Part shown: in pieces, positions 17,701 through 27,130 of the stretch
Layout: each line of letters begins with the position of its first letter
How positions within the stretch are numbered: the stretch's first letter is position 1
Source of the DNA: Oceanospirillaceae bacterium
Lineage (GTDB): Bacteria > Pseudomonadota > Gammaproteobacteria > Pseudomonadales > Balneatricaceae
NCBI GenBank assembly: GCA_013215505.1
Contig: JABSQZ010000037.1
Span: 1 to 34,289 of the forward strand
Direction of reading: 5' to 3'
DNA length: 34,289 bases
Program-made: the position numbers and the translations under genes
Notes under the pieces: generated by a model
Told to the model about the DNA's origin: nothing
The model's database searches: none
What the model saw: the letters and a program-made list of their open reading frames with translations, nothing else

Positions 17701-18741
17701 TTTTTTCTGAATATATGTGACACTGGCTCTGGGGATTTTTAACTGACCGTCTCCGGCTGCGATACTGATATCCGACAACTGCAATTGATGTACACCACCC
17801 TGGGAACTCAGAGAGAAATGCACTCTGGAATTATCCAGTGTAGGCAGCGACGAGTCGGCGAAAGCCAATTTAGCCACAGACATGTTGCCACTGACACCTG
17901 AAACTACCCCATTTTGTAACTTGGCCCAGACCTCTGCATCTAAAGACAGTTGGTCGATGTCAATACCGAGCTTAATTAAGTTAAAATCTAATATCTGCTG
18001 CGACAGCTTTTCAAATTTTGCATAAACTAAAAACGGCGTTTGCACAATATTGTCTGCCAGCTGCTCAGATTGCACAGCAAACTTTACTTTTGACCTCTCG
18101 CCGTAGTGGTCTAATTTTGCCTCACCGCTGATCTGGTGCATCAGATCAGAATTTTGCATCAAAAACTGAATGGGGCCGACGCGCCTCGGTGGACGATTTT
18201 CCGGCCTCAAGATCAAACTTGCATCGGTAAATTCAACCAGCGACTGGCTGGAGAAAACAGCCAGGAGCCTGTTTAACGCCAACTGCTGGACAGTTTTAGC
18301 GTCTGCGTCAATAACTTTTGGGACACTGCTCTGCGCTGCTGGCAGGGACAAAACGCTCAGCCAGCGCCCCTGTACTTGCTCAGCACTGACAGCTAGTCTA
18401 TTAACCGACAGCTGTTTAAAAATTGGCACTAAATGCTTTAGACTCAAACTAAAATCAAGCTCTCCCTGCAACTCGGAAATAGTCACAGAGCGGTTCGGGA
18501 AACGGCTATTGGAGAAGCTTAAATCGGTTATTTTAAACTGCGGATTGGCCTTCACCCACAGCGCTTCGATATTGCCAATGGTGACCTGGGTCTGCAATTT
18601 CTCGGATAGATACTCAGCCAACTCTTGCTTGTACTGATTCGCTTCCGGCAGTGCCACACGCACTGCTATAACACCACTGGCAACTATCACCAGCAGTGCA
18701 ATCAAAAATATCAAAATCCAATGGCTTGTTTTTTTAATCAT
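14782..18741 (-). CDS. yhdP: YhdP, AsmA-like inner-membrane-anchored phospholipid transport protein
   Basis: YhdP belongs with TamB and YdbH to the AsmA-like family; in E. coli these proteins form hydrophobic bridges that move phospholipid to the outer membrane. The 1319-residue product (1266 in E. coli) starts with an N-terminal membrane helix (about residues 8-30) and LPEANQYKQELAEYLSEKL. A very long repetitive beta-groove region follows, ending with an AsmA-like C-terminus containing GNLQTQLSWPGYPWDIAQ and the helical tail with GIAFIIDKLLGKKL. The ATG at 18741 was chosen; a GTG at 18756 would add five residues. It is the last gene of the mre-maf-rng-yhdP run, a conserved order. Confidence 0.92.
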   Translation of the reverse strand: MIKKTSHWILIFLIALLVIVASGVIAVRVALPEANQYKQELAEYLSEKLQTQVTIGNIEALWVKANPQFKITDLSFSNSRFPNRSVTISELQGELDFSLSLKHLVPIFKQLSVNRLAVSAEQVQGRWLSVLSLPAAQSSVPKVIDADAKTVQQLALNRLLAVFSSQSLVEFTDASLILRPENRPPRRVGPIQFLMQNSDLMHQISGEAKLDHYGERSKVKFAVQSEQLADNIVQTPFLVYAKFEKLSQQILDFNLIKLGIDIDQLSLDAEVWAKLQNGVVSGVSGNMSVAKLAFADSSLPTLDNSRVHFSLSSQGGVHQLQLSDISIAAGDGQLKIPRASVTYIQKKQNYLSQVAVSALDLAQLSRIALTQPRLNDKFKEIVEALNLQGQVQNLNVDWSDQQLSVFSITADLNRVSVDAYKGAPAVSGVSGKLKMNAQRGQIDLNSTDLNLQFPLIYSRGWHYPEARGRVSWQIQHAQGKPEGLLVNSELLSLARGKIRANGRFSVLVPFDKQQQAELTLMIGMRGGSVNDALNYIPAKLVGESLSSWIESAALAGQLREAGFVLRYGIRKERVRLQAPSVQMYFRLADAKVNFDQSWPNYDATDLYIAVRDGNLQVHSETGRFANNKVKRLSVTKKLSEASVTVSALLSGNIEKLQSKLQQKPAIALLPEVLKSWKLGGEHITALDLIVPLNNKHKASAESKIPATALSVKIASTLKNAQLVDSQYQLNFTKINGKLAYDSVTGLQSNAMTLSVFGHPGKASVVSKLDGKVLKTSVALSAAIEIAELQKWLKTDQLGQLSGTGSFNARLDLCKGQSNCNQLVVNSDLLGISIDLPAPWGKSPQQLRKLQLLSNNSEQGVIWRYNYADLVRGITLLASTANTEVKTAGLLAAKSANRTRIIFGGARPAMPAQAGIYLGGRLVGVNLDQVLASTSSNTKVLVQGQKLDALPDTAPLQSQLKDIDLELSNVTLMGRTVPSGRVKINRAPGFWRVNFDTAIASGNALIADDSKQSIVLKLDKLILKSAADKGDKGSKITGINQVSINSKAWPSVKLSIDKLVLNTLDIGRWSAMLAPTQRGYSINAIQGGIAKTKISGKINWLESAKNITTELSLQASGGDFGAVLKQLGFDRVLENKTGNLQTQLSWPGYPWDIAQRSLSGTMSFQLKQGRIIEAGTSANFLRIFGILNLNTVIKRLKLDFSDLLESGVAFDTVTANYKLQNGLASSIEPLKLQGSSASVEMSGSINFTDQTLQQKMLVAIPLTSNAPIAALLLATPQVAGIAFIIDKLLGKKLAKLTALRYQVSGSWLDPNISPINGAKK

Positions 18742-18785
18742 TGCGCAACCAAACACATTCCATAAAGCAGCTCTACTCCCAGACC

Positions 18786-20264
18786 TTATCTAAGCACTAC
18801 GTCAAAATGTTCCGGCCCATAGTGGCTATCCACAGTAAAGTGGATCGCTTTGCTGATAAAAGTTTCCAACTCCGCCAAATGATCTGAGGCTTCATCAGTA
18901 ACATATTCAACCACCTTTGCCGAGGCCAACACTAAATAGGACTCAGTATCATAAGCGCGATGCTGGCGTAAGATTTCACGAAATATCTCGTAACAGACCG
19001 TTTCAGGGGTTTTGACAAAGCCTCTGCTATCACATTGATCGCAGGCTTCACACAATATATGCTCTAGACTCTCGCGGGTCCGTTTACGGGTCATTTCCAC
19101 CAGGCCAAGCTGGGAGACACCCATGACCTTACATTTCGCGTGATCTTTCTCTAATACTCGCTCCAGGGCCCGCAATACTTGACGCTGGTGATCTTGCAGC
19201 TCCATATCGATAAAATCGATTATGATGATGCCGCCCAAATTCCGCAACCGCAACTGCCTGCCAATCGAAGTAGCCGCTTCTAAGTTGGTTTTAAAGATGG
19301 TTTCTTCTAGATTACGATGACCGACGAACCCCCCGGTATTTACATCAACTGTCGTCATAGCCTCAGTTTGATCAATAATCAGATAACCGCCAGATTTGAG
19401 ATCTATTTTTCGCCCCAGGGCACGCTGCATTTCCTCTTCGACATTGTACAAATCAAAGATTGGCCGCTCACCCGGATAGTATTCAAGATGCCCCAATAGT
19501 TCGGGGACTAGCGCGCGGGTGAAATCCTCTGCCTTGTTGAATGTCTCCCTTGAATCTATGCGGATCCGCTCGATACCGCCGTGTGCCATATCCCTCAGGG
19601 CACGCATATTCAACGGTAAATCTTCATAGACTACAGCGGGGGCGACCACTCTTTTAATCTCTTTATCGATACTGGACCAGAGGCGCTTCAGGAACCTGAT
19701 ATCAGACTTCAACTCTACATCACTGGCGCCTTCTGCCACTGTGCGAAGTATATAGCCACCCTTTTCAACTTCATCTTCTTCCAGAGTGCTAATCAGGGTA
19801 CTGCGCAACCGCTCGCGCTCCACCGGGTCTTCAATACGCTGTGAAACACCGACGTGGGTATTATTGTGCATGTAGACTAAATAGCGTGAGGGGATAGAAA
19901 TATGCGTGGTGAGCCGGGCGCCTTTAGTACCCAGCGGATCTTTGGTCACTTGTACCAGTAGCGACTGCCCCTCTTTCAATAAATAGGCAATCGAATTGCG
20001 ATTTTTTTCTTCAATAGATAAATCTTTACAGATAACCTCATCGACATGAATGAAGGCCGCCTTCGCCAGACCTATTTCCACAAAAGCCGCTTGCATCCCC
20101 GGCAGCACTCTCACCACCTTGCCTTTATAAATATTACCGACTATGCCGCGCTTACTGGTGCGTTCGACATAAATCTCTTGGGGCATGCCATTTTCTATGA
20201 TGGCGACCCGGGTCTCCATCGGAGTAAAATTAATCAGTATTTCTTCGCCAATATTGGTTGCCAC
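18786..20264 (-). CDS. rng: ribonuclease G
   Basis: RNase G is an endoribonuclease of the RNase E/G family that processes the 5' end of 16S rRNA and some mRNAs. The 492-residue protein has an S1 RNA-binding domain (about residues 35-125, GIVGNIYKGKVVRVLPGMQAA), the catalytic region with DQTEAMTTVDVNTGGFVGHR and GGIIIIDFIDM supplying the metal-binding aspartates, and the Zn-link cysteines in CEACDQC. It lacks the long C-terminal scaffold of RNase E. The GTG at 20264 was chosen because AGGGA lies seven bases upstream; a GTG at 20270 is too close to that site. Confidence 0.94.
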   Translation of the reverse strand: MATNIGEEILINFTPMETRVAIIENGMPQEIYVERTSKRGIVGNIYKGKVVRVLPGMQAAFVEIGLAKAAFIHVDEVICKDLSIEEKNRNSIAYLLKEGQSLLVQVTKDPLGTKGARLTTHISIPSRYLVYMHNNTHVGVSQRIEDPVERERLRSTLISTLEEDEVEKGGYILRTVAEGASDVELKSDIRFLKRLWSSIDKEIKRVVAPAVVYEDLPLNMRALRDMAHGGIERIRIDSRETFNKAEDFTRALVPELLGHLEYYPGERPIFDLYNVEEEMQRALGRKIDLKSGGYLIIDQTEAMTTVDVNTGGFVGHRNLEETIFKTNLEAATSIGRQLRLRNLGGIIIIDFIDMELQDHQRQVLRALERVLEKDHAKCKVMGVSQLGLVEMTRKRTRESLEHILCEACDQCDSRGFVKTPETVCYEIFREILRQHRAYDTESYLVLASAKVVEYVTDEASDHLAELETFISKAIHFTVDSHYGPEHFDVVLR

Positions 20265-20319
20265 AATCACTTCCCTTTTATACGCAGTGCAGCATAAATA
20301 TTAGAGCTGCACATATCAC

Positions 20320-20901
20320 TTAAAAATTCCAGATAGGTATATTAAACTCCAGCAACAGATCTGCAGTTTCCACAACAGGCAAACCGACGATCGCAGAGTA
20401 ACTCCCTCTTATTTGCTTGACAAAACGAGCTCCGACGCCTTGGATAGCATAACTTCCGGCTTTATCTGCAGGTTCACCCGTCATCCAGTAGCTGCGGCAC
20501 ATTTGCTCGTCCAGCTGGCAAAACTCAACCTCAGAACTAACCACTATTTGTCGCAGTTTGTCACGGTTAACTAATGCAACTGCCGTCATTACTGTATGCC
20601 ATTTACCCGATAATGACATTAGCATATCGACTGCCTGCTGCTCGGACTCTGGTTTACCCAGAATTTGCTGGCCGATTACGACACTGGTGTCAGAGCCCAA
20701 TACAGTGATGTCCCGGGCAGACAATGACAATATCCGCTGGCACTTTTCTCTTGCCAGACGCTGTACGTAGTCCGTAGCAAGTTCACCAGAGCGCAGGCTC
20801 TCATCTATATCTGCCCCCTGAGCTTCAAAGCTGACCCCCAAATCTATCAAGATTTTCTTTCTTCTGGGAGAACTTGAGGCCAATACTAAAGTATTCTGCA
20901 T
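20320..20901 (-). CDS. maf: Maf-family nucleotide pyrophosphatase, YhdE type
   Basis: Maf proteins of the YhdE type hydrolyse dTTP, UTP and modified pyrimidine triphosphates to monophosphates. The 193-residue product has LVLASSSPRRKKIL at the N-terminus, the VQRLAREKCQ segment, the catalytic Asp in VLGSDTSVV, then GKPESEQQAVDML, AGSYAIQGVGARFV and IVGLPVVET. The ATG at 20901 has AGGG eight bases upstream. An ATG at 20919 that overlaps the mreD stop (ATGA) would add six residues. Position between mreD and rng is conserved in many gammaproteobacteria. Confidence 0.93.
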   Translation of the reverse strand: MQNTLVLASSSPRRKKILIDLGVSFEAQGADIDESLRSGELATDYVQRLAREKCQRILSLSARDITVLGSDTSVVIGQQILGKPESEQQAVDMLMSLSGKWHTVMTAVALVNRDKLRQIVVSSEVEFCQLDEQMCRSYWMTGEPADKAGSYAIQGVGARFVKQIRGSYSAIVGLPVVETADLLLEFNIPIWNF

Positions 20902-20915
20902 CTTTGGCACCCTAC

Positions 20916-21404
20916 TCATGAGATTTTAAAGGTCCGTCTGATACCCCGTAATAATACAAACACCCAGGGCCATAACAGGGCACTGACAACCGCGGGGATC
21001 AAAAATTGCAAATCATCCGCTTTAGTACCTGCCAATGCCTGCAACCAGTAGAAAATCAGTTGGTTGGCTACTATTAATAGAAATATCACCAGTGCCTGTT
21101 GCCACAGCGGGAACATCCGCAATCGCTTGTGCATCAGCAGCGCACAATAGGCAATAAGAGTCAGTGCTATTGCATTAATCCCCAATACTGACCCTTTGAG
21201 CACATCTAAAAGTAGACCAATGATCCAGGCAGACCCCACTCCGAAACGCTGTGGCAGTGCCATGATCCAATATATAACAAACAGCGCTACAAACTCGGGC
21301 CGCCACCACTCCAGCATTCTTGGCAGCGGGATTTGCGACAGCATTAGCGCCACGATAAAGGTCCCTAAAATAATCATCAGACCACCAGGACTATGCTGAT
21401 TCAT
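20916..21404 (-). CDS. mreD: rod shape-determining protein MreD
   Basis: MreD is an inner-membrane component of the elongasome, working with MreB and MreC to guide lateral wall synthesis. The 162-residue product equals the E. coli length and has about five membrane helices, beginning GGLMIILGTFIVALMLSQIP. WWRPEFVALFVIYWIMALPQRFGV and a GLLLDVLKGSVLGINAI segment are family features. The ATG at 21404 lies 28 bases past the mreC stop. An upstream GTG would overlap mreC and add a non-conserved 24-residue leader. Confidence 0.92.
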   Translation of the reverse strand: MNQHSPGGLMIILGTFIVALMLSQIPLPRMLEWWRPEFVALFVIYWIMALPQRFGVGSAWIIGLLLDVLKGSVLGINAIALTLIAYCALLMHKRLRMFPLWQQALVIFLLIVANQLIFYWLQALAGTKADDLQFLIPAVVSALLWPWVFVLLRGIRRTFKIS

Positions 21405-21432
21405 GCTCCGCACACAACCGTTAAACGCAGCA

Positions 21433-22311
21433 TTATGAATCTCCACCAGCAGTCGCTTTCGCAGCCGGTTGCTCACTCATGCTGGAAGTTTCTTGCTCAG
21501 CCTCACCAACCATTAATACATAGCGGCTGTTATCTAGCCTTGCTGCCGGTTTTGCTTTCACAATCATAAACTTGCGACTGGGGTCACGTTCTACTGAGAT
21601 AATCTTTGCCAGTGGATAGCCATAGGGGAAACGCCCGGCCAGGGCCGATGTTACCAATAGATCACCGACTCTGATATCAGCATTATCAGCTACATGAGTG
21701 ATATCTAGTTCACCGTGACTGCCTTTGCCTAAAGCTATCGCGCGCATCCCATTGCGAACAACTTCTACCGGCAGTGCGTGGCGCCCGTCGGTAACTAACA
21801 TGGTGCGGTTTGTATACAGTGACACTTCGACTACCTGGCCCATCACTCCACCGGCATCTAAAACTGGCTGGCCGATAAAAATGCCATCTTCACTGCCTTT
21901 ATCTAAAATTATCTGGTGCTGGAATGGGTCCGGATTGACACCGATCAACTCTGCCAGCAGCACTTGATCGTCAATTTTAGCACTGGCATTCAGCAATTCG
22001 CGTAAACGTACATTTTCTGCACGCAGAATCATCATTTGCTGGACTTTTTTCTCCAACAGTATTGAATTTGAACGCAACTGATTGTTGTCTTTTAGCAGCG
22101 CTGCCCGATCGATCAGCACCGAAGAGATATCATCGGCCACGCCAGTTGGAATATCTACCAACCATTGTACCGGTGTTAAAATGACCGAAATGGCCGAGCG
22201 AATGGAGCGAACAGAATCCCCTCTCAGATCAGCAATCACCAGAGTTAAGGCGCCGAGCAGTAATAAAAGTAAACTTAGGCGAGGTAACCCGCCTCGAAAG
22301 ATAGGTTTCAA
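21433..22311 (-). CDS. mreC: rod shape-determining protein MreC
   Basis: MreC is a bitopic periplasmic scaffold that activates the PBP2-RodA wall synthase. The 292-residue protein has one membrane helix (about residues 11-28), a coiled coil (about 70-105, LLKDNNQLRSNSILLEKKVQ) and two periplasmic beta domains with DKGSEDGIFIGQPVLDAGGVMGQV and HELDI-like GELDITHVADNADIRVGD. The gene uses TTG at 22311, supported by a strong GGAGG five bases upstream and no better ATG. The 99-base gap to mreB includes a GC-rich inverted repeat. Confidence 0.94.
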   Translation of the reverse strand: MKPIFRGGLPRLSLLLLLLGALTLVIADLRGDSVRSIRSAISVILTPVQWLVDIPTGVADDISSVLIDRAALLKDNNQLRSNSILLEKKVQQMMILRAENVRLRELLNASAKIDDQVLLAELIGVNPDPFQHQIILDKGSEDGIFIGQPVLDAGGVMGQVVEVSLYTNRTMLVTDGRHALPVEVVRNGMRAIALGKGSHGELDITHVADNADIRVGDLLVTSALAGRFPYGYPLAKIISVERDPSRKFMIVKAKPAARLDNSRYVLMVGEAEQETSSMSEQPAAKATAGGDS

Positions 22312-22410
22312 TTTAACCTCCGACTAGAACGAAAGTTAATTGAGCGACCAGCGGCCGCTCGTTGCAGCAGGTTCAACACAAACAATGAGCCCTATTTACT
22401 GAAGTGCGGG

Positions 22411-23778
<1,368 letters not shown>

Positions 23779-24066
23779 ATGGCACTAGACAGACAAGATG
23801 TTGAAAAGATCGCCCACTTGGCGCGCATCAACATAGACAAAAAAGACATAAACGAGTACTTGGGCAACCTCACCAGCATTCTTGATTTAGTAGACCAAAT
23901 GCAGCGCGTGGATACTCAAAATGTTGAGCCTCTCTCTCACCCCTTAGATGCCATTCAACGCTTAAGAGCGGATGACATTACCGAGAGCAACCAGCGCGAG
24001 CAACTACAACAAGTGGCACCAGCGGTTGAAGAAGGTCTATTTTTAGTCCCTAAAGTAATAGATTAA
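23779..24066 (+). CDS. gatC: Asp-tRNA(Asn)/Glu-tRNA(Gln) amidotransferase subunit C
   Basis: GatC is the small subunit that wraps around GatA and GatB and stabilises the amidotransferase. The 95-residue product shows the family pattern: [18 protein letters not shown] near the N-terminus, [39 protein letters not shown], and a C-terminal [10 protein letters not shown]. It begins the gatCAB operon, with gatA 20 bases on. The presence of gatCAB implies that Gln-tRNA or Asn-tRNA, or both, are made by transamidation, as in Pseudomonas and unlike E. coli. Confidence 0.95.
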   Translation: MALDRQDVEKIAHLARINIDKKDINEYLGNLTSILDLVDQMQRVDTQNVEPLSHPLDAIQRLRADDITESNQREQLQQVAPAVEEGLFLVPKVID

Positions 24067-24086
24067 CCGCCAACAGGATTCTATAC

Positions 24087-25538
24087 ATGTTTAGCAAAAC
24101 AATTGCACAGCTAGCGCGCGGCCTAAAAGATGGCGAATTCAGCAGCTGTGAAATCACCGAGAACTATCTGGACCGGATATCCGCCCAGGACAACAAGTAC
24201 AACAGCTACATCACTGTCACCCCAGAGCTGGCAATGCAACAAGCCAAGGCCGCTGACGCCGTGATCGGGGCAGGCAATGCTGGCATCATGACCGGCATTC
24301 CTATCGCCCATAAAGATATTTTTTGCAGCAAAGGCACCCGCACTAGCGCCGGCTCAAAAATGCTCGACAACTTCATTGCCCCGTACGACGCCACACTGAT
24401 TGAGAAATTTAACGCCGCCAACAGCGTCAGCTTAGGCAAAACCAATATGGACGAGTTCGCCATGGGCTCCTCCAACGAAAACAGCTACTACGGCCCAGTC
24501 ATCAACCCCTGGGGCGAAAACCGGGTACCTGGTGGCTCCTCAGGCGGTTCAGCAGCAGCTGTAGCCGCTCAGCTAGCCCCTGCAGCCACAGGCACAGATA
24601 CCGGCGGCTCTATCCGCCAGCCCTGCGCACTGACAAACTTGTCCGGCATCAAGCCGACTTATGGGCGCGTCTCTCGATTTGGCATGATTGCTTTCGCCTC
24701 TTCGCTCGACCAGGCGGGACCTATCGCCAAAACAGCTGAAGATGCCGCTATATTGCTCAATGTCATGGCCGGCTTTGATCCAAAGGACTCAACCAGCGCC
24801 GACAAGCCAGTCAGCGATTACACCGCCAGCCTTAACCAGCCATTGGCAGGGTTGAAAATCGGCCTGCCGAAAGAATTTTTCAGTGACGATTTAAACCCAC
24901 TAATGGCAGAGCAAGTTCAGGCAGCAGTAAAAGAATACCAGGCGCTCGGAGCACAGATTAAAGAGATCAGCTTGCCTAACACTGCCCTTTCAATCCCCGC
25001 TTACTACATCATCGCCCCCGCGGAAGCTTCTTCGAATTTATCGCGTTTTGACGGCGTCAGATACGGCCACCGCTGCGATGCGCCGCTAGATTTAGAAGAC
25101 ATGTACAAACGCACCCGCCAAGAGGGCTTTGGCCCAGAAGTCAAACGCAGAATACTGGTCGGCACTTACGCTTTATCCGAGGGGTTTTACGATGCTTACT
25201 ACAAAAAGGCCCAGCAGATCCGCCGTTTGATTCAACAAGATTACATCAACGCACTCAAAGAAGTAGACGTGATCATGGGGCCTACTACACCACAACCGGC
25301 GTTTAAAATTGGCGCAAAAACCTCCGACCCGGTTGAAATGTATATGGAAGACATCTACACGTTATCGCTAAATCTCGCCGGCCTCCCCGGCATGTCCATT
25401 CCTTGCGGAATGGTGGATGGCCTACCCGTAGGACTGCAAATAATAGGCAATTATTTTGCCGAAGAACGTCTTTTAAATGTCGCCCACATGTTCCAACAGG
25501 CGACCGATTGGCACAAAAACACAGCCCCTGGCTTATAA
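24087..25538 (+). CDS. gatA: Asp-tRNA(Asn)/Glu-tRNA(Gln) amidotransferase subunit A
   Basis: GatA is the amidase subunit that releases ammonia from glutamine for channeling to GatB. The 483-residue protein carries the amidase-signature Ser-cisSer-Lys triad: Lys76 in IPIAHKDIF, Ser151 in [13 protein letters not shown] and Ser175 in [12 protein letters not shown]. The ending [20 protein letters not shown] is typical. The ATG at 24087 is preceded by ACAGGA. Its stop lies within the ribosome-binding region of gatB, which suggests coupled translation. Confidence 0.96.
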   Translation: MFSKTIAQLARGLKDGEFSSCEITENYLDRISAQDNKYNSYITVTPELAMQQAKAADAVIGAGNAGIMTGIPIAHKDIFCSKGTRTSAGSKMLDNFIAPYDATLIEKFNAANSVSLGKTNMDEFAMGSSNENSYYGPVINPWGENRVPGGSSGGSAAAVAAQLAPAATGTDTGGSIRQPCALTNLSGIKPTYGRVSRFGMIAFASSLDQAGPIAKTAEDAAILLNVMAGFDPKDSTSADKPVSDYTASLNQPLAGLKIGLPKEFFSDDLNPLMAEQVQAAVKEYQALGAQIKEISLPNTALSIPAYYIIAPAEASSNLSRFDGVRYGHRCDAPLDLEDMYKRTRQEGFGPEVKRRILVGTYALSEGFYDAYYKKAQQIRRLIQQDYINALKEVDVIMGPTTPQPAFKIGAKTSDPVEMYMEDIYTLSLNLAGLPGMSIPCGMVDGLPVGLQIIGNYFAEERLLNVAHMFQQATDWHKNTAPGL

Positions 25539-25548
25539 GGAGTATATT

Positions 25549-27003
25549 ATGGAATGGGAAGCTGTTATTGGCTTGGAAATCCACGCCCAACTTGCAACTA
25601 CAACAAAGATTTTTTCTGGCGCCAGCACAGCATTTGGTGCAGAAGCTAACACTCAGGCCTGCGCCGTCGATCTGGCCCTGCCCGGCACTTTGCCAGTGTT
25701 TAATACTAAGGCATTGGAAATGGCGGTAATGTTTGGCACCGCCATCGATGCCGAGATTAACAAAACTTCTGTTTTCGATCGCAAAAACTATTTTTACCCG
25801 GACTCACCTAAAGGCTACCAGACGAGTCAGTTATTTTACCCTATCGTCGGCACGGGATCACTTGAAATAGAGCTCAGTGACGGCAACAGCAAGCTGATAG
25901 GCGTCACTCGCGCCCACTTAGAGGAAGATGCCGGTAAATCACTGCACGAGAAATTCCCCAGCATGACCGGTATCGACCTCAACAGAGCGGGCACCCCACT
26001 ACTGGAAATAGTCTCAGATCCGGACATGAGCAGCGCCGAAGAAGCAGTCGCCTACGCCAAAAAAATCCACTCTATAGTCACTAGTATTGGCATCTGCGAT
26101 GGCAATATGGCAGAGGGCTCCTTCCGGGTTGACTGCAACGTCTCTGTGCGCCACAAAGGCGAGCAAAAACTTGGCAATCGCACCGAAACCAAAAACATCA
26201 ACTCTTTCCGCTTTATCGAAAAAGCCATCAAAGGCGAGATAATCAGACAGATTGAAATACTCGAAGACGGCGGCAGCATCCCACAGGAAACTCGCCTCTA
26301 CGATGCAGAAAAAGACCAGACCCGCACCATGCGCAGCAAGGAAGAAGCCAACGATTATCGCTACTTCCCCTGCCCGGATCTACTGCCGATCGTTATAGAA
26401 GATGACTATATCGATGCCATTCGCAGCAAGCTCCCCGAGCTACCAGATGCAAAAAGACAACGCTTTAGCGAGCAGTATAATCTAGCCGCCAAGGACGCCG
26501 CGGTTATCAGCGGTAACAGAGCCCAGGCCGACTATTTTGAAATTGTTGCCACTAGCACTAAGGATGCCAAACTTGCAGCTAACTGGCTACTGGGAGAGAT
26601 GGCAAAAACACTCAACCAAAATGACCTGCAAATTGACCAGTCTCCGGTTGACGCCCAGGCACTCGCCGCTCTACTGCTACGGATAAAAGATAACAGCATT
26701 TCAGTCAACGCCGCCAGGCAAGTATTTGAAGCTATGTGGAATGGAGAGGGCAGTGCCGATCAAATTATTTCCGACAAAGGGTTAAAGCAAGTAACGGACA
26801 CTGGCGCCATTGAAAAAATTGTCAGAGAAGTCATTGCTAATAGTGACAAACAAGTTCAACAATACATTGCTGCCGAACCTGATAAACGCGGTAAAATGCT
26901 CGGCTATTTCATGGGACAAATCATGAAAGCTTCCAAAGGCAAAGCAAACCCCGGGCAAGTTCAGGGACTGCTGAAACCAATATTAGACAGCCTATGTAAC
27001 TGA
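25549..27003 (+). CDS. gatB: Asp-tRNA(Asn)/Glu-tRNA(Gln) amidotransferase subunit B
   Basis: GatB activates the mischarged tRNA's acidic side chain with ATP and transfers ammonia to it. The 484-residue protein begins [15 protein letters not shown] and includes [45 protein letters not shown] and the glycine-rich [11 protein letters not shown] of the catalytic cradle. It closes with the helical and YqeY-like tail ([17 protein letters not shown]). AAGGAG eight bases upstream fixes the ATG at 25549; an in-frame ATG at 25477 lies within gatA and is rejected. Confidence 0.96.
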   Translation: MEWEAVIGLEIHAQLATTTKIFSGASTAFGAEANTQACAVDLALPGTLPVFNTKALEMAVMFGTAIDAEINKTSVFDRKNYFYPDSPKGYQTSQLFYPIVGTGSLEIELSDGNSKLIGVTRAHLEEDAGKSLHEKFPSMTGIDLNRAGTPLLEIVSDPDMSSAEEAVAYAKKIHSIVTSIGICDGNMAEGSFRVDCNVSVRHKGEQKLGNRTETKNINSFRFIEKAIKGEIIRQIEILEDGGSIPQETRLYDAEKDQTRTMRSKEEANDYRYFPCPDLLPIVIEDDYIDAIRSKLPELPDAKRQRFSEQYNLAAKDAAVISGNRAQADYFEIVATSTKDAKLAANWLLGEMAKTLNQNDLQIDQSPVDAQALAALLLRIKDNSISVNAARQVFEAMWNGEGSADQIISDKGLKQVTDTGAIEKIVREVIANSDKQVQQYIAAEPDKRGKMLGYFMGQIMKASKGKANPGQVQGLLKPILDSLCN

Positions 27004-27010
27004 TCTGCAA

Positions 27011-27035
27011 GCTACCGGGAGTAATTCCCGTTAGC
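27011..27035. terminator. hairpin after gatB
   Basis: GCTA (27011-27014) pairs with TAGC (27032-27035), and CGGGA (27016-27020) pairs with TCCCG (27026-27030). One C-T mismatch separates the two helices and the loop is 5 bases. It starts seven bases after the gatB stop, in the gap between convergent gatB and plsB. No T-run follows, so it may be a weak or Rho-assisted end. Confidence 0.4.
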
Positions 27036-27130
27036 CCACTGCCCTAGCCTGCAGAACCCATTAAAGCTTCTACAATCGCGGACTGCGCGCTAAACACCCA
27101 GATAACTCTGCATAACGCCCGCCAGACAAT

